Assembly: GCA_902728285.1 (NCBI GenBank)
Contig: CACVBU010000749.1
Location: 272,352-336,351 of the forward strand
Direction of reading: 5' to 3'
Source of the DNA: Clytia hemisphaerica
Lineage: Eukaryota > Cnidaria > Hydrozoa > Leptothecata > Clytiidae
DNA length: 64,000 nucleotides
Below are positions 35,991 through 47,435 of the stretch, one piece after another. Every line of letters begins with the position of its first letter. Position 1 is the stretch's first letter. A program made the position numbers and the translations under genes. The notes beneath the pieces are model-generated. The model was not told the DNA's origin. It saw only the letters and a program-made list of their open reading frames with translations, and searched no databases.

Positions 35991-37052
35991 GGGTGTCGCA
36001 CCGCCACTGATTTAGAGGAAATAATTTTGAATAAAGATAAAGAACTCTCCTCATCCAAGCGGAAAATAAATTTATTAAAGCATTGTAACCGTCACCTGAA
36101 AAATAGATTTGAGAAGCTTAACAATATTACTAATCTCAAACTAATTGAAACACGAAAAACTATACGAGAACATGTTTTTTTAGTAAACAACGACACAGGC
36201 AAGATGAAATTCTACACAGGTCTTCCATCCAATTTTTGATGAAATATTTAACTTTGTTAAAGATCACGTGGATCGAGATGAGAATTGGATTAAATTAACA
36301 CACAAACAAGAATTCATAATTGTTTTAATGAGGCTTATACTGGGCCTTTTGGAGCAAGGTCTGGCGTACAGATTTGGAGTTTCCCAACCTACTATTTCGA
36401 GGATAATCAACCGCTGGATTGGAGTGGCTTGAATTTCTTATCCACTGGCCGAGAGCAACTTAAAAAAACAATGCCTGGATGTTTTTTGGATAACTTTGAA
36501 AAATGTGCTGTCATTTTGGACTGTTTTGAGATTTTTATCGAGAAGCCTACAGATTTAACTGCTAGGGCCCAAACCTGGTCCCAATACAAGCATCATAACA
36601 CTGTAAAGGTCTTGTTGGGTATGACCCGACAAGGGACAATTTCATTCATTTCCCAACCATGGGGAGGACGAGCCTCAGATGTTCATGTCACTGAAAATTT
36701 GAGCCTTTTGAAAAATCTTGTTCCAGGAGATGTTGTGATGGCTGACCGTGGGTTCACCATAAGTGATTCAGTTGGACTTCATTGTGCTACATGAAAAATT
36801 CCTGAGTTTACGAAAGAAAAGTCTCAACTGGAAAAAGTTTCTCTAGATGAAACGTGTGATCTGGCTTCCGTTAGAATTCATGTAGAACGAATAATTGGAC
36901 TGTTACGAAATGAATATACTTCGTTACAAAAGATTGCCCCTATCAAGATGTTAATGTTAAAAGCTGATGGAACATGTATACTATCAGAAATTCTAACAGT
37001 TTGTTCAGCGCTCAGTAATTTGAATGGTGGTACCCTTGGATTGATAAATCTA
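35991..37052 (+). pseudogene. DDE_Tnp_4 transposase (PIF/Harbinger, ISL2EU-like), frameshifted
   Basis: After a plausible acceptor (TTTTGCAG at 35983-35990) come a coiled coil, then a helix-turn-helix of the HTH_Tnp_4 type ([29 protein letters not shown]), then the DDE_Tnp_4 domain: VILDCFEIF (first Asp), VMADRGF (second Asp) and RIHVERIIGLLR (Glu). All three catalytic acids are still present. Frameshifts near 36230 and 36430-36460 and a TGA near 36792 break the frame. It cuts and pastes DNA in intact relatives. The gene converges with the nuclease gene on the other strand, and their 3' ends overlap. Confidence 0.8.
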
Positions 37053-38177
37053 TAGATCATTATTTTTTTTGAAAACAATTTTTCAAAAGTATTCTTCAAA
37101 AAAATAGAACAAATATTTTTTAACATTATATAACAACAGTTACAATTTTTTTTATTAGTTTTTGGCTTATTTTTTGCTTTCCGACAGCAATATGGGTAAA
37201 ACCATTTCTTCTTTGTGACTTTTTCAATAACCAAACAAGAAATATGATACTGCTTCACGATACAAGATTTGTCGGCACAAGTAATAAGTTCTGAGTCAAT
37301 AGTCTGTTCACAAGTACAAACATTTTCAGCCCTGTTTTCTTTGTTTTTGATTTCCGGAAGTGGAATGCGACATTTTGAATACCAGTGCCCAATAAGTTCA
37401 GGTAAAATTGCATAAACGAAGAATTTTTTGTTAATATCAACTTTTTCAACAAGAAAGTCATAGTCGATTTCAATGACTTCAACAAGACAATGTTTATAAC
37501 CAAAAACCATGAAATAGCACGCCTCACGATTAGCCATGAGCATTTGCAATTGTACCTGATAATAATACGTGTGATCTTGCTTTAGGTAATATTTTTCATC
37601 AGATTCATTGAATATCATACATAATTTTGTATCAGTTTTTGCTAGATCTGTAGATTTTTTTTTAAATTTGATAGGGCATTTTATTTCAATAACATAGCTT
37701 TCTTTGCAACATGAGCAATCCAGTAATCCATCTGGTGAAGCACCGAGAAATGGAAATACACTACTTCTAATTAATCTGGATTCTTTAATATTTGCGTCTC
37801 CATGCTCATGGTTAAGATAAACTTCCAGATAGGAGAGGGCAACTTTTTCATTATCACAGCCATAAGTTGTTGCATTGCTTGTGAATTTATGCATTTGCGG
37901 ATAACAAATTTGCATGATCAGACTTTTCGATGGCTGTGATACATTTGAATGACAGGCTTGTCTAAATTTGCTTGCAGTAATGACACCAGCACGTGCTTCG
38001 AACCAAAGGTTTGATTTAGCCTGTTCTCTAGTGTGTTGTTCAATAAGGTTTACATCTTCTTCGGTGATGCTCAAAGAGATATAGTTGGTAACTGATTCTT
38101 GGATTAGCTTATGATATTTAAAATTATTTTCATCATCGTATTTCTTATCATAGAATTTGTTAAACAGAACCCCTTTT
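36878..38177 (-). CDS. YqaJ-type nuclease part of an ISL2EU-like transposon
   Basis: Minus-strand frame. The YqaJ exonuclease core (PD-(D/E)XK fold) is visible: WFEARAGVITASKF, GASPDGLL (Asp), IEIKCP (Glu and Lys) and YYYQVQLQM. A Cys/His cluster follows (CTCEQ, CADKSC, YHISC, PYCC), like a degraded PHD finger. The frame is open to 36878, so its last 175 bases or so are antisense to the transposase 3' end. The true end may be earlier. Upstream it runs into the inserted element at 38172-39341, which separates it from its N-terminal half (39408-40172). In ISL2EU-type transposons a SWIM plus YqaJ protein accompanies the transposase. Confidence 0.8.
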
Positions 38178-39341
38178 GGACCTACCGGGAGGTCCTTTAA
38201 TTTGACTGTTGTCCGTTCGTCTGTTACAAGCTTTTCTCGGGATTGGCTCATTATTTTTTTTTTATTTTTTGCACAATGATACAAAATAGCAATGCCTGAA
38301 AAGTGACGGAGCCCGATTTTTGAAAAAAATTTTTGGGAGGCAAATTTGGGCCAAAAACTACCTGAAAATAAGGTTTTTTGGACTTGGTGCAAAATTGCTT
38401 CATTAGTTTTTCCTGATTTTTGGCAGAAAGATAGAGTGCAAGGTACCCTAAAATGTGGCTGAAGTAATTTTTCTCGGAAAATTTTTTTTCGTCGTAAAAT
38501 ACGGATTTTCGTTTTTTGGGGAAATTCCCTTTTACCATTTTCCTGTCAGCAGCTTTTCTCGGGATTGGCTCATTAGTTTTTTTTAATTTTTTGCACAATG
38601 ATACAAAATAGCAATTCCTAAAAAGTGACGGAGCCCGATTTTGGGCAAAAAACTACCTAAAAGTAAGGTTTTTTGGACTTTGTGCAAAATTGCTTCATTA
38701 GTTTTTCCTGATTTTATGCATAAAGATGGAGGGCAAGGTTCTCTAAAAAGTGGCTGAAGCAGTTTTTTTCGGAAAATTTTTTTTGGCCGTAAAAATCGGA
38801 TTTTCTTATTCGGGGAAATTCCCTTATATCATTTTTAGGAAAAAAAGAGCATTTCTTGCGATTGGATTGATATTTTTTTCTGAATTTTTGCACTTTGATG
38901 TAAAATAGTAATATTTAAACTCTGATGAAGCCTGATTTTCAAAAAATAATTTATTTGGGCAAATTTGGGCCAAAAAGTGCCTAAAAATGGGATTTTTGGA
39001 CTTTGTGTGAAATTGCTTCATTAGTTTTTTCTGATTTTTTGGACAAAGATGATTTTGGCCGTAAAAATCGGATTTTCTTATTTGGGGAAATTCCCTTTTG
39101 TCATATTTAGGGAAAATGAGCATTTCTCGAGATTGGCTTGGTATTTTTTTCTCATTTTTTGTATGGTGGTAATTTGGGTAGAAAAGTGCCTAATGTTTGT
39201 TTTTTTTAGACTTTTTTGACTAATTTGAGCTCTGATACTCACGGTTATCTATTCAAGCTGCTCACTACACTTTCTTATTCCCTTGCTATTTGTCCTATTT
39301 TTTCTGATTTTGATCGACAGGTAGGTAGGTCCATTCAGCAT
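38172..39341 (-). mobile_element. GGACCTACC inverted-repeat element, copy 2
   Basis: Read on the minus strand it begins ATGCTGAATGGACCTACC (39341 downward) and ends GGTAGGTCCAAAAGG (38172), the same ends as 23775-26570. The body is diverged repeats of GGAAATTCCCTTTT and GATTGGCTCATTAG blocks. It splits the SWIM and YqaJ halves of one gene. The frame of the YqaJ half happens to run on into it. Confidence 0.7.
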
Positions 39342-39407
39342 GTTGCTTGTTATCTTTGATTTTACCGATATACATTTATCATTATATGGAGGTATGAGTC
39401 TCAAAAT

Positions 39408-40172
39408 TTAAATGCTTTGCCCTGTTTCGGCAATATTTAAAAAAAAAGAGTCTTTCTCTTCCTTTGTTGGTTTTGAAGCCTGATGCTTGGGATACTTTAG
39501 AGGTGGGGACTTGTTTTCGTTGTTCTGGGAAAAGTCAGTTTCAAAGAATTTCCTCTCGGGGTCTTTAAAGTTTATCTCTCTCAACGTAGCAAATGGTACT
39601 TCTGTAGCACTAGGGGGCAACCATCCGTTTGTGTTTGATGTGCACGAATCTAAGCCTGCACGAGTTCTTTTGTTATGTTCTGAAGTCAGATATAAATACC
39701 ACATTATTGCTCCAACATGTGAACAATCTTCCCCGAGACCAGCCATGCAATTACAGTGGGCATTAATGATTTCACAGTCTGCTTTAATTGAAACCCAAGA
39801 ATGCAGTGCAGTTTGAGTGAATTGACTTTGCCCATGCCTCACTCGACCATCCACTAGGAAATTATGGTCAGGTAGTGTCTTTACTCGTACGTTATGTACT
39901 AGACCACTCACAACATACAAATAGCCATTTAAAGATTTGTAAGCCTTCAGGGAGCCTGAAGTGTATTGTGCTGGAAATTGTATCAGGTAGTTGAATATAT
40001 CAGGATAAGTTAGATCTGGCCAAAGTAAGGTATTTTTAGTCCGATCAAACTCGTCATTTCTCAACGTGAAAGGGTCGTCAAGAATCTTTATTTCAAGCAA
40101 TTTCTGCTCGTATCTTCTCTTGGGAACAGGCTTGAGGTTATGATAGTAATCTGATCTCCTATAATTGCTCAT
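39408..40172 (-). CDS. SWIM-finger N-terminal part of the YqaJ nuclease gene
   Basis: About 254 residues start at an ATG (40172). A SWIM-type finger is clear near residues 140-155: AHCNCMAGLGEDCSHVGA (C-x-C...C-x-H), preceded by a region typical of these proteins (YTSGSLKAYKSLNGY, then GRVRHGQSQ). SWIM fingers bind DNA or protein. The frame ends shortly after the join to the inserted element. Together with 36878-38177 it would form one transposon-encoded SWIM plus YqaJ protein. Confidence 0.75.
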   Translation of the reverse strand: MSNYRRSDYYHNLKPVPKRRYEQKLLEIKILDDPFTLRNDEFDRTKNTLLWPDLTYPDIFNYLIQFPAQYTSGSLKAYKSLNGYLYVVSGLVHNVRVKTLPDHNFLVDGRVRHGQSQFTQTALHSWVSIKADCEIINAHCNCMAGLGEDCSHVGAIMWYLYLTSEHNKRTRAGLDSCTSNTNGWLPPSATEVPFATLREINFKDPERKFFETDFSQNNENKSPPLKYPKHQASKPTKEEKDSFFLNIAETGQSI

Positions 40173-41229
40173 TTCTCAGAAATATGGGCTTCATTTAGTA
40201 GATACGATAATGGCGGATGTAGAAAGTTGCGTAATCGCGCAAAGTGAAACATTACGTCATGAATATCAAGAATTGGTTGGGTTTTTGAGTGGTTTTTGGT
40301 GTTTGTGTTTTTCTGCTTGGCTTTTTAAACTTTATGTCTATTGGTTTGTTGGTTCTTTTTCGCATAAAATTCTCATTTCTTGACATAATGTTTGATTGGT
40401 TTGATTTATATATTAAGAAAAATTCAAAAAAATGGAAAATGTATAATTATAAAAATATTAGTGCCTTTTGATGTTTCATCTTTATTTTATTTATTTTTTT
40501 CAACAATTTCTCTCCTTGAGGTCAGATTTCTGATCTTCACCATATAATACAACAAAAATCTAGAATGAACATTCACAGAAAATCAATCAGGTTGGAGTAG
40601 AAAAGGAAAATGTGATGACATAGAAACCCGTCAATGTAAAACTAGTGATCTAAAATGACTTTAAGGAAGAAAGTAACTCAATATGAGTTAAGATGGAAAG
40701 AAGTAACTCAATATGAGTCAAAAAATATTTCAAAAAAACAAAACAAAAAAAAAAACACATTATCTGTTCCTCAGTTTTCGACCTACACAGGATTTCGGCC
40801 ATTTGTGAAAATATCCTCCTATATGATGGAAATAGGGTTGTGTAGGTAGGCCAAGCAGTGTTAGCTAGACACCACCACAGATAAAAAGATGTAAAAAGAT
40901 GTGTTTAGTGAAAGTATGAAACGCGCACAAATATAAAATAGACTAAAACTTAAACTGCACGGAACCAGCCGAAGAAACTAAAATAACAATGAAAAAAGAA
41001 GTGTACTTTCTACTAGACAAAGTTGCCACACCTTTGACACGTTTCTGCCACAACGTTGTAGAAAGCATACTAGATGGGAAGGAACTGGGATTGGATCGCC
41101 ACTATCCAACCCTGTGACTCTCACACACATTTTACAGTTCAAAGAAGAAGATGGAAAGAGTGGGAAAAGGATGAGAATTTAAAAAAGTCGGACTATAACC
41201 CGGTTCGAAGCCCCGTACACAGTGACCGC
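40173..41229. other. Intergenic
   Basis: No recognised gene; AAGTAACTCAATATGAGT is repeated near 40670-40720. Confidence 0.4.
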
Positions 41230-41517
41230 TCACCGCAAGAGCTGGTGAACGAGTTGAAATCTTGAAAATTCTGAAAAATGACGAACTATAACCCGTCGAA
41301 GACTGTAATCTAACTTTGCGTTTTCAGCACCTTGACATCGCATTCTTTGTATAAAAACTTTGGCTTTAACTTTCAAGTCCTCGAAAAGTAACGTAGAACG
41401 AGCAATCCTGAGAAGTTCACCAACAAAAGAAGAATAAAAAATCGATTCTGGCAAGTTGCTATCTTTATGTGGCATTCGGACTATGGAAAAAGGAAATGCA
41501 TCCCGTTTATCAAACAA
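41230..41517 (-). pseudogene. Retroelement protein fragment (reverse-transcriptase C-terminal region)
   Basis: The 95-residue frame contains FPFSIVRMPHKDSNLPESIF, ARSTLLFEDL and QRMRCQGAENAKL. I recognise this pattern from the C-terminal part of reverse-transcriptase proteins common in cnidarian genomes. No RT active-site motif is present. An isolated fragment. Confidence 0.5.
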
Positions 41518-41522
41518 CTTAT

Positions 41523-41657
41523 AAATGACGTTAGCATTTTCCTAGAAGCATTTTCAGAAAGAATCATTCCCACGGCTGGATAGCCCTGAACTAGTAGTAT
41601 CCAAAAATGGTATCGTTTGTTAACTTTTTATGTCTAATTCTCGAGATAGTTCATTTT
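41523..41657. repeat. 135-bp direct repeat, copy 1
   Basis: From ATGACGTTAGCATTTTCC to GAGATAGTTCATTTTT it matches 42254-42388 with no difference that I noticed. Non-coding. Confidence 0.85.
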
Positions 41658-42253
41658 TTGTATATATAAATTTTATCAAATACTAATTATAGCACTATAG
41701 GGGGAGTGAATTACTCCAATCATCATAGATATTTCAAAACATATAACTATTTTCTCTCTAGTGCTCGATTGCACAGACCATCAATTGACAATGCACTTGA
41801 TTCAATAACTTGATCTAGTAAAGTCTTACAAGGCCTTCCACATTTCTATAATTGTCACAGTTGAAAGCAAGCATTATTACTGATCGGTCAAGGGTAGGCC
41901 AGCGTCCGAGGTTCAGAAAAGGCCTTAAAAATGGTTTTCGTAGGGCACCCCTTAGATCAGGGCAAATTTTTGATACTATGCTCCTAATAGGGTGTAGAGT
42001 TGACAAAAAAAAATTGCCTTTTGAATCTCCTGCAGTTTTCGAGTGAATCGATTTTTAGTTAATCGATAGAACTTATCAAGGGTCCCCCCCCCTTTACTAA
42101 CGGTTTTTTCGAAGTCTGAAAATCAAATATCTGATGGTACTGATTCAGCTTGAAAAGTAGATCAAGAAAATGGGGTTATTTGTTAAGTTTCGACCACCTG
42201 GTGCCAAGAAATGGCATCTTTAAGGCGAAAAATCGACGTTTTGGGCGTTTTCC

Positions 42254-42388
42254 GATGACGTTAGCATTTTCCTAGAAGCATTTTCAGAAAGAATCATTCC
42301 CACGGCTGGATAGCCCTGAACTAGTAGTATCCAAAAATGGTATCGTTTGTTAACTTTTTATGTCTAATTCTCGAGATAGTTCATTTTT
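42254..42388. repeat. 135-bp direct repeat, copy 2
   Basis: Partner of 41523-41657, offset 731 bases. The flanks differ, so this is either a local duplication or two copies of a dispersed repeat. Confidence 0.85.
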
Positions 42389-42537
42389 AAGGTGGGTAAA
42401 TATGCTGAAAAACTACTGACTCAGCAAAAGATATCGATAATTTTCAATATTTAAACCAAAATATCTCGAGATTTGGACATCGAAATTTAACAAACCATAA
42501 CATTTTTGGACCTCGGACCGCCGCTGGTCTATTCTAA

Positions 42538-43300
42538 TCACATGTTTATATAATTATGTTGCTGTTTTTGAATAAAGCAAGAAACATCAACACTTCCACA
42601 GAGGTTGTGGAGTTGTTCGTTACTAATGCGATAACGGTAGTCATTCTCACTTTCATTGACGAAACGAGAGCCACCTCGAACGATACGTCTGAGAAAACCA
42701 CGGTAGGTTACATCAAGGCGTTCCATTTGGGCTGTGTTGACATTCCAGTTTTGGCAAGCGTAGGTCAGTGTACTACGAACAAAACTTTCCAGAAATTTGA
42801 CTCTTGTTCTTAAATTGATTCTCATGTTCTGAAGAAGATTGCTCATGTCAGTGAATTCTCCTGTGTTATGTTGATCACAGCGAATGTGAACACCAAGGTA
42901 AACGAAATTCTCAACATTTTTAAGACTGTTGTTTCTTATGCTGAGAATTGACTGTGGGTATTGGTTCTGCGAATGGTTAAGATCCATGGATTTAGATTTT
43001 GAACATTGATTTTGAGTCCGAAATTCGTGAAGGTGATGTCTAAAACTTCTGCTGCTCTTTGAAGGTCATGACTGGTAAGGAGGAATAAGATTAGATCGTC
43101 TGCGTATCCATTCGATGGGATCGTGTTGTACCGTATATTGTGACATTATTTCTTCTCATTTCTAAATGTTCATTCCGGCTGATAGCTCTAGGGTTTATTC
43201 GGTAAGAATGTTCATAGAAACCAACATTTTTAGTTTCGCATTTATCAACGAAGATGCGCATTACGTAATCAATGTATAGTATGGGTGGTGATATCCAATC
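42538..43300 (-). pseudogene. LINE reverse-transcriptase fragment
   Basis: Minus strand. ISPPILYIDYVMRIF at about 43290-43250 fits the RT palm; a frameshift follows. The active-site box YADDL is encoded at 43106-43092, then LILFLLTS, a thumb-like FVYLGVHI, and FVRSTLTYACQNWN...RGFLRRIVRGG, typical of non-LTR retrotransposons. The piece is truncated at both ends with at least one frameshift, and so is inactive. The clade cannot be fixed by eye. Confidence 0.75.
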
Positions 43301-43337
43301 TATTATCGAAGCATCAGATGACTCGTCGTGTAACTCA

Positions 43338-43393
43338 TCATCAAACTGTGAATCTTCATCAAACTGTGAATCTTCATCAAGCTGTGAATCTTC
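43338..43393. repeat. 18-bp tandem repeat
   Basis: TCATCAAACTGTGAATCT is repeated about three times. It could encode a Ser/Asn/Cys/Glu-rich repeat in a plus-strand frame of 85 residues (43272-43529) that I cannot otherwise support. Confidence 0.7.
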
Positions 43394-43659
43394 CGAAAAA
43401 GAATACCTTCCTGAGACTGAGGATGAAACAGAATCAGGGACAGAAACAGACATTGACGCCCACTCTCCATCTAAAAGAAGAAAGAAATTGTCGAAACATC
43501 GGAACAAGGTTTACTATTTTTCATTTTAAATCTTTCCTAGAGGAAGTTTTGGACATTACTACATTAATGGAATTAAAAGATTTAGACAGGGTTGCATGTA
43601 TCAAGGTTTTGATTTCTTTTATAAAATGTATCAAGAGAAATTCTAAGCACGCCCGATGA

Positions 43660-45508
43660 AATAAGACTTTTTAGTAGAACTCAAATTTGTTCTAGACATT
43701 CTAACTATCAGTATTGAAGATTCTAGCCTTTTAATATACGAAAATTAAATACACATAACCTTGTGTTCCATTTCGTTATCCGTTCAATTTTGTTTTATAA
43801 AGATATTTTCTCAAGCCAGAAAATGAAAAGTTCTTTATAAGCATACTTCAATGATAAAGCTTATTGGCCCAGCGCGCAGCAAAATGGGCCTTTAAAACCA
43901 TGGAGATATAAAAAAACAGGAGAAGAATGCTATTGTAACCAAGCTCGCTCTAAGATTAAAAAAGTTACGGTGCATGTATATGCTCATAATCTCATATATC
44001 GTGCTTTTTAAAGAGCTCTTTTATCCATCGGTGAAATCTTATTGGCTCATTGAAGCTTAAAAAATTAGTTGAGAAGAGATTCATTGCTTCTTACATCAGT
44101 GTAAGAAAATATTTGGACTAAAAAAAGGCCTGTAACTTGGCAATCCCTCGTCAAATAATAAGATTTTTCAATCAATGTTTTCTTTAAGGTGAACTCTATT
44201 GCTTGATTCTTTCCTTCAAATTTCTCCAGCGACCTCATGTCTGCAAATTGAGGCTGAAATTGGGTGTGCTTATAAAGAAAATTGAGTTATCTGACTTACT
44301 ATTGTGCGCATGCGTAAGAAAAAAACCACACATGATTAAATACCTCCGAGTAATATGTTCAAATCTCTCCTTTTGAGCTGTATGAAATACTTTTCTCAAA
44401 GGAACTAAAGTATTTAATTAATTCATTATGAATTAATCGCCCGATTCGAGTTTCTCTATATATCTCGAAAAATTCTACTCATGTAAATTGAGTTGTATGG
44501 CAAAACGGAAAAGACACTGCCAACACTGCTGGGCCTTAACGCCGATGGAGGTGACACAGTCAACTTCGTATGGGCTATTCCGGGTTGAACCAAGTTGACC
44601 TAAAGCCCCTTATAAAGGATGGAGGTGACACAGTCAACTTCGTATGGGCTATTCCGGGTTGAACCAAGTTGACCTAAAGCCCCTTATAAAGGATGGAGGT
44701 GACACAGTCAACTTTGTATGGGCTATTCAGGGCGTTGAACCAAGTTGACCTAAAGCCCCATATCATGTCATAAAGGGTGGAGGTGACACAGTCAACTTCG
44801 TATGGGCTATTCCAGGTAGAACGAAGTTGACCAAAAGCAACCAAAACTAAAAAAATGGCTTTATTCTACATATCTTTAAATGTCTTTCCTTAGGAAAAGT
44901 AAATTTTCCGAAAGCTAATTCCTGTGACAGATAGAACCTTAGAGGCAAACTCTTTGAAATAAAAGTAGGATGAGATTTAAGGCGAACAACTCTAGATTAT
45001 GACAACCTCCATAACTTTTTTTCTCATTCACTTAAGGAAGCTAAAGAAAGAAACTTACAGAAGTTTATGTTAAGTTTTTCATAATAAAATAACAAAAATG
45101 TGTTAAACAAATACCAACAAAACCGATGGACGCTTTTATGTACATGGGAAAGCGAATAAATAAAAATAGGTAAAATAGCTTAAAAAGAAAATGTCGTTTT
45201 GTTAAAAAGAAATCCAAAGAAGGGTGAAAAACTTTTCCTCAGAGAGATTCCTCCTTACAGCTACTTGTTTCGATTAAACGCCCCTCCTAGAGAGGAGAAG
45301 AGGGCATTTATTTGAGGATATGTTTATTAGAAATTTCTTCTTTTCCTTTAAGGTAGGTCATTTACTGAAGGGGCGTTTTCATTGATGAACTGAAATGCTA
45401 TGGGGGACTTTCCAGCAAAATCCTTCTAACGACATACATTAATTTATTGTTTCCATCTTCATCAATTGTGAACTCTTCTTGATAGGTTAAGATAAGCAGG
45501 GAGTTCAT
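43660..45508. other. Intergenic with 74-bp tandem repeat
   Basis: No recognised gene; see 44544-44845. Confidence 0.4.
44544..44845. repeat. Tandem repeat, 74-bp unit, four copies
   Basis: GATGGAGGTGACACAGTCAA recurs at 44544, 44618, 44692 and (as GGTGGAGG) 44776, steps 74, 74 and 84. Each unit holds GTCAACTT and, about 25 bases later, AAGTTGAC, able to form an 8-bp stem. Confidence 0.9.
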
Positions 45509-46562
45509 TCATTCCAGAAGTGGGTTGTGGTACGAGATTAGCTCCCTGAAATTGTTGTTTTCTCTTTTTAATTTGTCGAGGCGTAAATATTTACCTAAAT
45601 TTTCATCTTTTTTATAATAATTACCATCGAGAAAAGGATTTTTTGCTTGATCGCGACTTTCTTGTATGTAAGGTGTAAATGCTGACTCCTTTAGACTGTT
45701 TTTTATCTTCCTCACCAGGGTGAATGCTTCACCACTCTTTTCGCGATCTAAGAAGGAAAAAGAAAAGCTCAATTAATTTTATTCAATGACTCATCTTCAT
45801 CTTCCACTGGAAACAAACACGAAAACCCAATTCACTGTTGAAAAACTTTAAAGCTTTAACAAAAACTATTGCATCGAAAACCATTTGAGAAAACCAATAT
45901 TTTTATGAATATATGTAAGGTTCGTTTATCATTTAGAGTTGTAATTGGGTTGAAAGACAAATAAATACCTTGGATCCTTGCCAAGATTTGCTGTTTTTCT
46001 ATACAAAAAAGAGTAATAAGTTTTGTCAGTACTAAAGAAAATATATACTGTATAGTTGAAAATTTCAGCTAGAGTTTTTAATTTGCTGTTAAGGATTCGA
46101 AAAATGAGAATTAAAAAAAGGACTAAAATTCGCAAAAGTCACGATAAAGTTTACGAATAAATACCGATCTTATGATTTTGTTTACAATCATTGCAAATCC
46201 AAATCTCATCAATTCCAATGTTGTTAGCGGTTTTCAATTGAGAGCATTTGAAATGATACCATTGGTGGCATCTATCATAACTGATCCCGTGAGCAACCTT
46301 TCTACGACAACCCCCACAGGTCCAGTTCTTTCGTTTTTTGCACATCAATTGATATTGTTCTATTGTACACTGCGTCTGAAACGAGGTCTTTCACGATTTC
46401 TAAGTCCACAGAAGGATCACGGAAAGAAACTTTGTGTTTCATTTTCGTGAAAGGAATAAAATAAGTTGTTTCAATTTCACAATACTGGTTCATTCTGCCC
46501 AGTACAAGTTCGGTTCCTACTAGCCATGAAAATATCAAAGTTTGTTTTCCTCTTGTTGACAT
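45509..46562 (-). pseudogene. PHD-finger protein fragment, probable frameshift
   Basis: Starting at the ATG at 46562, a frame of 86 residues (GRMNQYCEIETTYFIPF...) overlaps a second frame at 46348-46151. The second frame holds a PHD-like finger: CGGC, RCHQWYHFKC, WICNDC (C4HC3 spacing, with one Cys uncertain). PHD fingers read histone tails. The overlap near 46310-46345 implies one indel. A later exon, about 45747-45509, has a strong acceptor (CTTCTTAG) and a charged C-terminus; whether it belongs to the same gene is a guess. Such fingers also occur in retroelement ORF1 proteins. Confidence 0.45.
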
Positions 46563-47435
46563 TTTTTAAACGGTACTAAAAAGAAAAGGAGGAACATGAA
46601 GGTCTGAAATAACATAGTCGTTTAAATCAATTTTTGTTACAAAGTATTGGCATTAGGGGATGTGACTTGTTTTTGAACAAGTTCATCAAACTTTATAATA
46701 GTGACAAATCGTTTTCAAAGGGAAAATAGGTTAGGCAAGGCACATTAGTGCCTTTAGTGTTTTTTTTTAAAGTGGGTTGATATTTACATTGAACTGTAGA
46801 TTCCCATATGCCTGACTCTACTGATAGCTTTTTCTCACGGCGATTTCGCCGCTCACGCCTTCCGCCTAGGGCGTGGAAGTTTGTTTCGCGCGTTTTTATG
46901 TTTCGGAGTCATCTGTCTAACTTTGCTACCCTCTAATTGGCTGAAAGTTATTGCTGACCCTGCATATTTTGGTTTGTTTTGATAAATATTGCAAAGAAGC
47001 TTCGATTGGAAAAGAATGGCGCTGGAAAAGACTGTGAAACAATTTTTTTTGATGTTTGAACTTCGTGTATCCCTTCGGGGGATTGGTGTATCCCTTCGGG
47101 GGACTTTCACTTCAAGCGTTGTTTTATCAAAAGTGGGATGGTTCAGGATCAAGAATTTGGTTGTACAGGAACTAGTAATCTTTCAACCTTTCATAAAATG
47201 CTATTTTAGCTCATTTCCTCTATCATAAAATATACTCATAGGTTAATGTTCTGGTCAGACTCATTTCCATACTTTTTTGTTCTGTAGATTATTTTTTCGA
47301 CTGTTTTGCTTTCAATTCTTTCCATAATGGCGGATTTCAATTTCAACTTTTTGCTTGCCTGGTGGCGATTTTATGCTTGTTATATTGTTAAAAACTTGCC
47401 TTTTTTAGTGGAGAAGTTATTAGTTGTAAAGAAAA
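46563..47435. other. Intergenic
   Basis: No gene is recognised. GTATCCCTTCGGGGGA occurs twice in tandem near 47067-47104, and a short hairpin, CGGCGATTTCGCCG, lies near 46838. It should hold the promoter of copy C. Confidence 0.4.

Noticed and set aside
43272..43529. Plus-strand acidic Ser/Cys-rich frame
   Set aside because: Built largely from an 18-bp tandem repeat next to a minus-strand LINE relic; no other support.
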